A DNA stretch of 36,795 nucleotides from Verrucomicrobiia bacterium (GCA_030038175.1 JASHPN010000291.1:1-36795), one strand, 5' to 3'. Counted from the first letter of the stretch, positions 19,374-27,515 are shown. Notes: generated by a model from the letters alone, not told the origin. Numbers and translations are program-made.

Positions 19374-20078
19374 TCAATTGGCTGTTCCAATTTCCGCCTT
19401 GGCCTCCGCGAAATCCTTCTGGAAATCCTTGTTCTTTTTCATCTGATGCACGATGGCCTGGGCCAGCACGCGCCCGGCGTAGATATCGGTCGGATAATGC
19501 CGGGCAATTTCCACCCGATGCCACCCGATTGAACGCGCCTTGGCCAGGATGGCGTCACGCTTGTCCGGAAATAAATCGGCCAGCACCAGCGCCAAAACCA
19601 TGGATTCGGTCGAATGCCCGCTCGGATAGCTGAAACTCTTCTCCAGTTTGCCTTCCGCCAGGCTCGGATCAATCTTGTACGGCCGCGGACGCTTCCAATA
19701 ATCCTTGGAGCCGTCCGTCACCGTCTCCGCATCGGCCTGGACCCGATGAAAAAACGCCTCGGTTATGGGAAATTTGCCGGGCTGAAAAAACGGCCCGATC
19801 TGCGGGGTAAAATTGAAAATCGAAAATTTATGCTCGCTAAAAGCGGCGGCCACGTCGTTGCTGGGAGCCGAGCGGCTGACCTCACGGACCTCCTGCAGGT
19901 CCGCGGCCTGCTCCGGCGAATCCGGCAGGGGCGGCGGCGCGAGCAACGCCACGGTATCCGGTTTGCCTTCCGGCAGATAATGCGTGTCCGCCGCTTGCAG
20001 CGGGGCCAGCGAAAGACAGAGAAAGGCAATGCATCCGTAGAGGTCTAACCGTTTGAACATCGAGGATTTCAATTTCAT
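19374..20078 (-). CDS. PAP2-type (class A non-specific acid phosphatase-like) exported phosphatase
   Basis: KDYWKRPRPY, SYPSGHSTESM, GWHRVEIARHYPTDIYAG phosphatase motifs; start placed at MKLKSSMFKRL (track start at TTG 20144 falls inside a Pho-box-like site). Confidence 0.88.
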   Translation of the reverse strand: MKLKSSMFKRLDLYGCIAFLCLSLAPLQAADTHYLPEGKPDTVALLAPPPLPDSPEQAADLQEVREVSRSAPSNDVAAAFSEHKFSIFNFTPQIGPFFQPGKFPITEAFFHRVQADAETVTDGSKDYWKRPRPYKIDPSLAEGKLEKSFSYPSGHSTESMVLALVLADLFPDKRDAILAKARSIGWHRVEIARHYPTDIYAGRVLAQAIVHQMKKNKDFQKDFAEAKAEIGTAN

Positions 20079-20125
20079 AAACTTTTTCGGGCGGCGGGAT
20101 ATTACCGGGAAACCATTCCCGATTG

Positions 20126-20143
20126 TGTGACATTTCTGTGACA
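20126..20143 (-). promoter_or_regulatory. Pho-box-like direct repeat TGTCACA-GAAA-TGTCACA
   Basis: Perfect 7-bp direct repeat with 11-bp period, 48 bp upstream of the PAP2 phosphatase ATG; TAATAT at 20099-20104 lies between. Confidence 0.65.
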
Positions 20144-20282
20144 AATGAAGACTCTCGGCAAGTATGGCAAATAAGCCCCGGATTCCATCATCGGTGTCAC
20201 TCTTAGCGTTTGATGAATCGTAAAAGAGTTGTAATGTAAGAAGTGGAGGACATGAGCATGTTTTTGGTTTTCGAATTTTTTG

Positions 20283-20468
20283 CTAAATGCTGGCCAAATT
20301 TCGCGTCGCCTTGTCAGCGTATGCGACACACGCCTCGTCTGCGTCAACCAAGATTCGAGAAACCGTTTTCTTGGAGATGCCCATCATCCGCATTGCGCTG
20401 TGGAGCGAGCACCTTCGATGAGAAAACCAGCCGCCTTTTGCCCCTTCCTCAATACTCAATCTGTTCAC
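20283..20468 (-). pseudogene. IS1-family transposase N-terminal remnant (frameshifted, truncated)
   Basis: VNRLSIEEGAKGG[..]LHSAMRMMGISKKTVSRILVDADEACVAYADKATRNL resembles the IS1/InsA-type HTH N-terminus; the region between needs two frame shifts (alternate frame GFLIEGA); no catalytic domain follows. Confidence 0.72.
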
Positions 20469-20480
20469 GCCAACAGTGCA

Positions 20481-20498
20481 TGCTTGCCTTGGCAAGCA
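20481..20498. promoter_or_regulatory. Inverted repeat upstream of the small-ORF/protease cassette (candidate operator)
   Basis: TGCTTGCC-TT-GGCAAGCA, 8-bp perfect arms, 13 bp upstream of GTG 20512. Confidence 0.4.
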
Positions 20499-20511
20499 AT
20501 CAAGGAAATAT

Positions 20512-20772
20512 GTGAAAAAAGTTAATAAATCAGTGTTGACAAAATCGCGCAAACGTGCAAGGATGCGGCGGATGCCGAAAGCGACATCAGTTAAAATGCG
20601 TCTAAAGCGTTCGAGAACAGGCAAAAAAAGTCATGTTCTTGAGCACCAATATAACAAGTTTTTTGTTCCGCCGCCGCCTCGCTTTTGGCAGTCCGATGAG
20701 GATATTACCCCCTTCGATCAGCCTTCGCCGCTAAAATGGGTTCCCACCGAAACTATCTACGGCATTGGGTGA
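20512..20772 (+). CDS. Small basic hypothetical protein with Pro-rich/acidic C-terminus
   Basis: GTG start preceded by AAGGA; MKKVNKSVLTKSRKRARMRRMPKATSVKMRLKRSRTGKKSHVLEHQYNKFFVPPPPRFWQSDEDITPFDQPSPLKWVPTETIYGIG; 12 bp from the protease gene. Longer form starts at 20476. Confidence 0.5.
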   Translation: MKKVNKSVLTKSRKRARMRRMPKATSVKMRLKRSRTGKKSHVLEHQYNKFFVPPPPRFWQSDEDITPFDQPSPLKWVPTETIYGIG

Positions 20773-20784
20773 TGCCTTGAACAG

Positions 20785-21831
20785 ATGCCTAATTGGGGGG
20801 ACATCGTCAAAGATATACAGAAGGTTCAAGCTGAAGAACTTAACAGATGCAATCAATTCAATGTTGATGCACAAAGATGTCAAGTTAATGCTCAACTTCA
20901 CAACGCCATAAATGTTGTTAAAAAGGGCTATTTGGACAAGCTTTATACCCGAACGGGAAGGAACGTGATTGCCTACTATTCCGGCTTCCTTTCCAAAAAG
21001 CCAATAAGAGGGATTGAAATAAACGATGAAGATAAAAACGGTTTTATGATGGCCGTTCATAAGCTCGACCGTAGCAAGGGGCTTGACCTTATTCTTCACA
21101 CACCCGGCGGTGGAATCACTTCAACTCAATCCATTGTTGATTATCTTCACAAGATGTTCCGCCCAAATAAAAATTCCCCGCCGGACATTCGTGCAATTGT
21201 TCCTCAAATTGCCATGTCAGCAGGAACGATGATTGCGTGTTCATGTAAAGAGATTTGGCTAGGAAAGCATTCAAACCTTGGGCCAATTGATCCTCAAGTG
21301 AGCGGATGGCCTGCCTACGGGGTTTTACTGGAATTTAAGAAAGCCTGCGAACAAATACGGGCCGACCCTAGTAAAATTCCTCTCTGGCAAAGCATCATCG
21401 GCCAATATCGGCCAGCATTTCTAGGGCATTGTAGGAACGCAATTGACCAATCAAATTCGTTTGTCAGAAAGCAGTTGGCCAACGTTATGTTTAAGGGCGA
21501 TGCCAACAGACACAACAAAGCCGCCAAAATTGTTAAACATTTATCGGATTATACCAAAAATAAAATGCATGATCGTCATATCCATTTTGAAGAATGCGAA
21601 AGGATTGGACTGAAAGTGAGGCTGATCGAACACGCAAAAGATAGTCGCGGTTACAACGACGACGAATTCCAAGATTTAGTCCTAACGGTGCATCACTGTT
21701 ACATGCACCTCCTGATGAATACACCAGTAATTAAAGCCATTGAAAACCACAACGGGGGAGGTTATTTCAAGCGCGAACCAATGGAGATGCCAAAGACGAA
21801 TCAGGCGCAGGCAGATTTTTTGTCCACCTAA
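20785..21831 (+). CDS. SDH-family Clp-fold (SppA/ClpP-like) serine proteinase
   Basis: GRNVIAYYSGFL, LDLILHTPGGGITSTQSIVDYL, nucleophile elbow AMSAGTMIACSCKEIWLGKHSNLGPIDPQ. Confidence 0.88.
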   Translation: MPNWGDIVKDIQKVQAEELNRCNQFNVDAQRCQVNAQLHNAINVVKKGYLDKLYTRTGRNVIAYYSGFLSKKPIRGIEINDEDKNGFMMAVHKLDRSKGLDLILHTPGGGITSTQSIVDYLHKMFRPNKNSPPDIRAIVPQIAMSAGTMIACSCKEIWLGKHSNLGPIDPQVSGWPAYGVLLEFKKACEQIRADPSKIPLWQSIIGQYRPAFLGHCRNAIDQSNSFVRKQLANVMFKGDANRHNKAAKIVKHLSDYTKNKMHDRHIHFEECERIGLKVRLIEHAKDSRGYNDDEFQDLVLTVHHCYMHLLMNTPVIKAIENHNGGGYFKREPMEMPKTNQAQADFLST

Positions 21832-21836
21832 TCGTT

Positions 21837-21860
21837 GCCGCCTCTTGGGCGGCTTCTTTT
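21837..21860 (+). terminator. Rho-independent terminator of the protease gene
   Basis: GCCGCC-TCTTG-GGCGGC stem-loop followed by TTCTTTT, 5 bp after the stop codon. Confidence 0.75.
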
Positions 21861-22113
21861 CAACGCTTATTTATCAGTGCCGCCTGCGTGTTTTAACGCC
21901 TTTACGGTTCCCTATTTGCCAAGAGCAACCGCGGCAGGATTTTGGACGGCGTTGGCGCGCTGAACCCAAATATCCCCAAAAACTCGGATCTATGGGGTGT
22001 CTTTTCGCTTTACCAAACGGCAAGCACCTCATAATCACATTAAAAATGGGAATAATTTTCAAAGTAGCCCGCTGTTCCTCTTCCAATCCAATTTACATGA
22101 GCGTCCTAAATGG

Positions 22114-22119
22114 TATAAT
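22114..22119 (+). promoter_or_regulatory. Extended -10 (TGG-TATAAT) of mnmA
   Basis: TGGTATAAT ending 9 nt before GTG 22129. Confidence 0.5.
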
Positions 22120-22128
22120 TTCGTTTCT

Positions 22129-23268
22129 GTGAACCTGGAAAAGCGTCAACGCGTCGTCTGCGGCATGAGTGGCGGAGTGGATTCCTCCGCCACGGCCGCC
22201 CTTTTGCTGGAGCAGGGCTACGACGTCATCGGCATCACGCTCAAGCTTTGGCCGCAGGATTGTGTCAACCGCGCCGAGGACAAATGCTGCGGCCCCCAGG
22301 CCGTCACCGATGCCCGCTCCGTCTGCGATAAATTGGGCATCCCCTATTACCTGATTGACGAAGCCGCCGAATTCCAGAAGCACGTCATCCAATATTTTGC
22401 CGACGAATACAAGGCCGGGCGCACGCCCAATCCCTGTGTCATGTGCAATCAAAACCTGAAGTTCGGCCGGCTGATTGACCGGGCCGCTCAACTTGGGGCC
22501 GATTACATCGCCACCGGCCATTTTGCCCGCATTGAAAAGATTGTGGAACAGTGCTTCCAGCCTGTTCAAAATGGCTCGAACAGGCAGGATGCCCGTTCCA
22601 CTAAGGTCCGCTACCTCCTCAAGCGCGGGCGCGACTTGCGCAAAGACCAGAGTTATTTTCTCTTTTCGCTGCGCCAGGACCAGCTCGCCCGCGCGATGTT
22701 TCCGCTCGGTGAAAAAACCAAGAGCGATACCCGGGCCGTGGCCCGCCATTGCAACCTCAAAACCGCCGATAAGGAAGAGAGCATGGAGATTTGTTTCGTG
22801 CCGGACAACGACTATGGCAGCTTTCTCCAACAGGCCCATCTTGCCCAAAAGCATCGCGGCGACATTGTGGACCTGCAGGGCCGCGTGCTGGGCCATCACG
22901 ACGGCATCGAATTTTACACCATCGGCCAGCGGCGCGGCCTGCGCATTACCACGCCCGAACCGGTCTATGTGATTGAATTGGATGCGGAAAACAACCGTGT
23001 GATCGTTGGCGACGGCTCCGCTCTCGACCGCAACGAATTTGCCGCCAGCCATTGCAATTGGATCCCATTCGATAAACTCGCGGAGCCGATCGAAGTCACC
23101 GCCAAAATCCGTTGCAACCATCCGGGCACGCCGGCGACCGTGACGCCAACGGTTAACGGCTCGGTGAGCGTGAAATTACATTCCCCCCAGCGCGCCATCA
23201 CCCCAGGCCAGGCCGCGGTATTTTATCAGGATGATCTTGTCGTAGGCGGCGGCTGGATTGCGCGATAG
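22129..23268 (+). CDS. mnmA: tRNA-specific 2-thiouridylase MnmA, with a repeat-like in-frame insertion
   Basis: VVCGMSGGVDSSATAALLLEQGYDVIGITLKLW; NPCVMCNQNLKFG; IATGHFARIE; KRGRDLRKDQSYFLFSL; FYTIGQRRGL. Confidence 0.94.
   Translation: MNLEKRQRVVCGMSGGVDSSATAALLLEQGYDVIGITLKLWPQDCVNRAEDKCCGPQAVTDARSVCDKLGIPYYLIDEAAEFQKHVIQYFADEYKAGRTPNPCVMCNQNLKFGRLIDRAAQLGADYIATGHFARIEKIVEQCFQPVQNGSNRQDARSTKVRYLLKRGRDLRKDQSYFLFSLRQDQLARAMFPLGEKTKSDTRAVARHCNLKTADKEESMEICFVPDNDYGSFLQQAHLAQKHRGDIVDLQGRVLGHHDGIEFYTIGQRRGLRITTPEPVYVIELDAENNRVIVGDGSALDRNEFAASHCNWIPFDKLAEPIEVTAKIRCNHPGTPATVTPTVNGSVSVKLHSPQRAITPGQAAVFYQDDLVVGGGWIAR
22561..22598. repeat. Palindromic repeat unit inside mnmA
   Basis: CCTGTTC-aaaatggctc-GAACAGG and GAACAGGCA-GGA-TGCCCGTTC hairpins. 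Confidence 0.7.
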
Positions 23269-23294
23269 AATTCATTGCGGTGCTATCACTGTTA

Positions 23295-23506
23295 TCGCCG
23301 GCCCCCGCCTGGAGCGCGACTGCTCGCCGCGCCATAGCGAAGCGACGGCGGGTGTCCCGCCCGGCGGGATCAGTCGCAGCGCGCACGTCTGGGAGCCACG
23401 CACGAAGCACGGTGTTTTAGGGTATGCCTCACTGCGGCAGGCGCTGCCGCACACCCTCCTTCGCCCCGCCGAGCGGGGCTACGGAAGGGCAGGCAGCCGC
23501 GCTCCG
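23295..23506. repeat. Dispersed nested-hairpin repeat, copy R5
   Basis: ggagcgcgactgctcgccgcgccatagcgaagcgacggcgggtgtcccgcccggcgggatcagtcgcagc on one side; caccctccttcgccccgccgagcggggctacggaagggcaggcagccgcgctcc (inverted R3 core) on the other. Confidence 0.78.
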
Positions 23507-23513
23507 TCAAAAA

Positions 23514-23543
23514 AAACAGGGCAGGCTTGCGCCTGCCCTGTTT
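23514..23543 (-). terminator. Rho-independent terminator of the 1241-aa secreted protein gene
   Basis: AAACAGGGCAGGC-TTGC-GCCTGCCCTGTTT 13-bp stem; on the minus strand followed by a T run. Confidence 0.8.
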
Positions 23544-23559
23544 GTTGCCAGGAACCCGA

Positions 23560-26500
23560 TTATGGACTTGTCACACGATAAAATTCCGTCGGGTTGGTCG
23601 CCTCGAGGCCGGTAAAACTGTAGGTGCCGGCGGGCGATTCCGTCGGATGGCCAAGGTTTTGCCAGGCGCCCAACAGATTGGTCGAGCCCCAGAGGGTAAA
23701 GCTGGCTCCGGATACGTTTGTGAACGTAAGCGACGCAAGCCCGCCGCTCAATTGCAGGGCATTGCTCAAATTCGGCCGCGTGACCGGCGCCGTGGCAAAT
23801 ACCAGGGTCGCACCGGAAACGCCCGCCACTGAATTCGAGGCGGTAATTTGATATTGATAGAATCCCGGAGCCAATCCGGCGAGCGATGCACTGACAATTT
23901 CCGGGCTGCTGCCGGACGCCAATACGTTGGTAACCGTTTCGTTCGTCGTGGCGCCGACCGGACCGTAGCTGAACCAGTACTTCGTCGCACTGCCATTCGG
24001 ATTTATGAAGGCGTTAAGGGTCGCTCCATTCGCGGTAAGTGACGATACCGGCCAGGTAGCCACCAACGGAGCGCCTGGAATGGCCAACGGCGCAAACGCG
24101 ATGCCCTTCAGAGTGGCGCCGGCGGACGTGGTATAGAGCAGGTTGGTTGCGGTGATATTGATGGGCTGGTTCCATCCCCCGGAATCATGAACGTGGATGA
24201 CGCTGTTGCCGGCCGAGCCGCCGCTGCCGGTCGTGTAATAAAGATCAGCGCCGCCGCTGACGTTGGTCACCGCACAAAAACCGACGCCGCCATTCGGGGT
24301 CGGCCAACTGCCATCCGTTGTCGCGTAGGTGCTGCCGGCATTTACCCAGATGGGCTGTCCCGTATTGGGATCGTACGTGCCGGTAAAATAATACTTGTAA
24401 ATTGCGCCGGATGTGGTGTTGGTGCCGTCAATGTAATAAGCGGTGTCATAATTCGTCCCGTTGTTTCCCGACCGCAGCATGTAGAAATCCAACACGCTGC
24501 CATTCGTCGGAAATCCTTCCAAAGGAAAGAGGAACTGGAGGCCGCTTGAAGGCGACGGTACGATCGCCAGGACGGTCGAGTTCGGGTCCGTGCCGCCTTC
24601 CTGTTGCAAGGCATAGACCACGCCGCCAAAGGCCTTTAGCCCTCGAACATTGGCAGGATTGTTTGTTGAGTACGGAATATAAGCAGTGTTTGAATTGTCG
24701 CCGTTCGTATAGACCCCGCCTTTGTCACCCATGAAATAAGTCACGTCATCAATGGTCGCGGCGCTGCGCGCCTGATCCGCAGTGCTGCCTCCCAATCCAA
24801 CGTAGGTGGTCGCCAGATTAAACTGGCCTCCGACATTAATCGTTCCGGCTCCGCGCGGATTAATGGTGGTGACATCGGAAACCGTGGAGTCTCCACACAG
24901 CGCCGCGGTGAAGCACAAGAGTGTTCCGTCCTGGCTGTCGGACAGGTCGCCCGTCGAACCGGAGCTGCTTTGGCGCAGGTAATTCGATCCGGTGGAAGTG
25001 GCGGGAACCGGGATGGTATTCACCGGCACGGACTGGTCGGAAATGGTCGGACTCAATTCAAGGATGCTGAAGGTCGAGTTGGCCGAGGCCACGTCTTCCT
25101 GTTCAACCGCCAGATTTCCCGGGGTGAACCCCGCTGCCGCCGGCGCGGGAATATTAAAGGCCGCCGAATTGGTCATGGTATAGGCCAGATTCAAATTGGT
25201 TATGCCGCTGGCCGTAAAGGTGACGGTCGCGCCGGAAACGGCCCCCGGGCTGATGGCCGACAAATTGGTAAAATAGACCGCGCCGCCCGCCAGGGTTTGG
25301 CTGGGAGCGCTGCCCCCGCCAAAAGTCCATCCGGCACTGGGCGCCGCCGTGAAGGTGGCCGTGCCATTCGTCGCCACATTATTGTATTGGTCATAGAGGG
25401 CCAGGGCAGGCTGTGCGACCAGCGTGCCGCCATTTCCGGTAGGCGCCACCGGCTGCGAGGTGATGACCAGGCTTGTTGCTGCGCCGGGCGAAATGGCCTG
25501 GGCATACAGGTCCGCGTTGTAGTTGGTTGCGTTAATCGTAATGTTGAGCGTGCCGGCCAATTCCAGCAGAGTCGAGGCGGACGGAATGAAGACGATCTGG
25601 CCGGCCGATACCACGTACGCCGTGTTCGTAAGCGTCGTGCCATTGACCTTGATGCCGGACAGATTGTTGCGCCAATTGGCGTTGTCAGTAAATGTATTAG
25701 TGAAAGGACCATCCACCGTGGCAACCGGAGCCGGAGTGATAACGGGCGGAGTCTCTTTCTGGGCAGTGGCGACGCCGATGATGTAAATGTTGTCAAAGCG
25801 CCAGTTGCCCGACGTGTTGTTCAGCGCCGTTCCAGTGCCATTGATGCAGGACGCCCCCGTGGAAGCGTTCACCATCCTGACGGCAAAATTGGGATTGCTG
25901 GCCGCCAGAGGATCGGTAATAACGACGGACAGGTTGGTAAACCATTGCTGTCCGTTCGAATAGGGAACGGCGCTTACGAAATAGCCCTGAACGGAATTGG
26001 AATCGAAATTGGCGGAATCGGCGGTATTATTGGAAAAATTCAAATAGGTTTCGGCCTGGGCGGCGGGGATCGTGATCGGAAGATTCGACCAATTGATGCC
26101 GTCCACGGTGTATTCAAATTGAAGGTTCGCTTCACCCTGTTTGGTCAAATACCAGTCGAACGCGACCTGAATATTGGTGAAACCCGTCGTATCCACTGAG
26201 AATTGCGCCCCCTGGCTGCCGATCGGCGCCGTGCTTGTCCAACCGTTGACGCTCGAGCCGGGCCCGTTGCCACGAATGCGCCAGATCTGGGTATAATTGG
26301 TAATTCCATCCGAACCGGTATCGCCGGTCGCGCCCTGGGTCACGTCAGGACCATTGGTTGTTCCTGAACCATAGAGTTGCATGCCGATGCATGCGGCGGA
26401 AACCGCCCCTATGGCATTGTTCAAAGACGGGGCCGGGTCAGGTGTGATTTGTTGGGGCAGCCCCTCAAAATTCCATTCGACGATCGGCTCGGGAGGGGCG

Positions 26501-27285
26501 GGCGGCACAGGCATATTGGTGCCGGTAATCAGGATGTTGTCATAACGCCAATTGCCGGAACTGTTATTATAGATGCCGCCGGTTTGATTGCTGCAGGAAG
26601 TTCCCGTGGCGGCATTGACGATTTCGATGGCAAAATTTGGATTGTTGTCCACGGCGGGAACACCGGACAAATCAACGGTAAAATGATTATACCAGCCCCC
26701 GCCACTTATGTTCAATTGCATATAGGGCCCCATGATGATTTGGGATTGAGAACTATTGTTCTGGGCTGCGGCCCCATTGGTATTGGAAACGATCGCGGCA
26801 TCGGTCCAGGTACCGCCGCCATCGGTGGTGTACAGGCAGGCGACCAGGCCTTCCGCCGCTGAGGTCGTGTATAAATCAAATGATACCTGGATATCTCCAT
26901 TTCCCGCGGTGCTGGCCGCAAATTCGGCGCCCTGGGTGGCAATCGGAGCATTGGTTGACCAGCCGTTGGGAGTGCCGGCGCCGCCGGAAACGCTGCCGCC
27001 GCGGATGCGCCAGCCGTAAGAGCCTGAGCCAGTGGAAGCGCCGGCGGTGGACAAAATATCCGCGTAGGCAAGACTGGGGGTCGTACCGTCATTGTAATCG
27101 TTGGTCATCCCCAGCACAGTCGCACTGCCGGCTCCAATAACGGGCTCGGGACTGTTACTGTTGCTATACAATCCCGGATCGGTTTTGAGATTGTCAAAAT
27201 CCCAATCCGCAATGGTATTTGTTTGGGCCTGGCTCGTAATGGCCGTGAAGAGGGCAATGCCTGCTGCGATGATGGTTTTTTTCAT
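23560..27285 (-). CDS. Very long secreted/cell-surface protein (1241 aa) with duplicated N-terminal module and C-terminal ...FYRVTSP domain
   Basis: Signal peptide MKKTIIAAGIALFTAITSQA; two related modules each ending SGNWR(Y/F)DNI(L/Y)I(T/I)G; Ig/Fn3-like segments; uninterrupted ORF. Confidence 0.85.
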   Translation of the reverse strand: MKKTIIAAGIALFTAITSQAQTNTIADWDFDNLKTDPGLYSNSNSPEPVIGAGSATVLGMTNDYNDGTTPSLAYADILSTAGASTGSGSYGWRIRGGSVSGGAGTPNGWSTNAPIATQGAEFAASTAGNGDIQVSFDLYTTSAAEGLVACLYTTDGGGTWTDAAIVSNTNGAAAQNNSSQSQIIMGPYMQLNISGGGWYNHFTVDLSGVPAVDNNPNFAIEIVNAATGTSCSNQTGGIYNNSSGNWRYDNILITGTNMPVPPAPPEPIVEWNFEGLPQQITPDPAPSLNNAIGAVSAACIGMQLYGSGTTNGPDVTQGATGDTGSDGITNYTQIWRIRGNGPGSSVNGWTSTAPIGSQGAQFSVDTTGFTNIQVAFDWYLTKQGEANLQFEYTVDGINWSNLPITIPAAQAETYLNFSNNTADSANFDSNSVQGYFVSAVPYSNGQQWFTNLSVVITDPLAASNPNFAVRMVNASTGASCINGTGTALNNTSGNWRFDNIYIIGVATAQKETPPVITPAPVATVDGPFTNTFTDNANWRNNLSGIKVNGTTLTNTAYVVSAGQIVFIPSASTLLELAGTLNITINATNYNADLYAQAISPGAATSLVITSQPVAPTGNGGTLVAQPALALYDQYNNVATNGTATFTAAPSAGWTFGGGSAPSQTLAGGAVYFTNLSAISPGAVSGATVTFTASGITNLNLAYTMTNSAAFNIPAPAAAGFTPGNLAVEQEDVASANSTFSILELSPTISDQSVPVNTIPVPATSTGSNYLRQSSSGSTGDLSDSQDGTLLCFTAALCGDSTVSDVTTINPRGAGTINVGGQFNLATTYVGLGGSTADQARSAATIDDVTYFMGDKGGVYTNGDNSNTAYIPYSTNNPANVRGLKAFGGVVYALQQEGGTDPNSTVLAIVPSPSSGLQFLFPLEGFPTNGSVLDFYMLRSGNNGTNYDTAYYIDGTNTTSGAIYKYYFTGTYDPNTGQPIWVNAGSTYATTDGSWPTPNGGVGFCAVTNVSGGADLYYTTGSGGSAGNSVIHVHDSGGWNQPINITATNLLYTTSAGATLKGIAFAPLAIPGAPLVATWPVSSLTANGATLNAFINPNGSATKYWFSYGPVGATTNETVTNVLASGSSPEIVSASLAGLAPGFYQYQITASNSVAGVSGATLVFATAPVTRPNLSNALQLSGGLASLTFTNVSGASFTLWGSTNLLGAWQNLGHPTESPAGTYSFTGLEATNPTEFYRVTSP

Positions 27286-27354
27286 TTTGTGTTTTTAAGA
27301 ATTGGCGCTCCGCTAAAAATCCGGCAGAATTAAACTGCAAAGGTATTACACAGG

Positions 27355-27383
27355 AATGTCGTTTCCGTGACAAATGCGTGACT
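27355..27383 (-). promoter_or_regulatory. Pho-box-like triple half-site AGTCACG-CATT-TGTCACG-GAAA-CGACATT
   Basis: Three 7-mers with 11-bp period, 70 bp upstream of the 1241-aa protein ATG; TAATAC at 27343-27348. Confidence 0.55.
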
Positions 27384-27515
27384 TTGTCCACAATCGCTGA
27401 CCGGAAAATTCAGCCGGGGCTTTAACCAATGGATTTAGCGCTCCAAAGCAGTCTCAAATCGGAGTTTTTTCTATTTTAATTCAGAAAGAGAAAGCAGGGT
27501 TTACGGTCCTCATCA

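Noticed and set aside
20770-20772. In-frame TGA between small ORF and protease as a selenocysteine codon
   Set aside because: No SECIS-like hairpin recognised just downstream, and the protease has a normal-looking N-terminus at MPNWGDI; an operon boundary is simpler.
24970-26199. 409-aa plus-strand ORF (MAQVIRSGGSGGNRDG...)
   Set aside because: Shadow ORF antisense to the clearly secreted 1241-aa protein; low-complexity Gly/Arg-rich translation typical of high-GC antisense frames.
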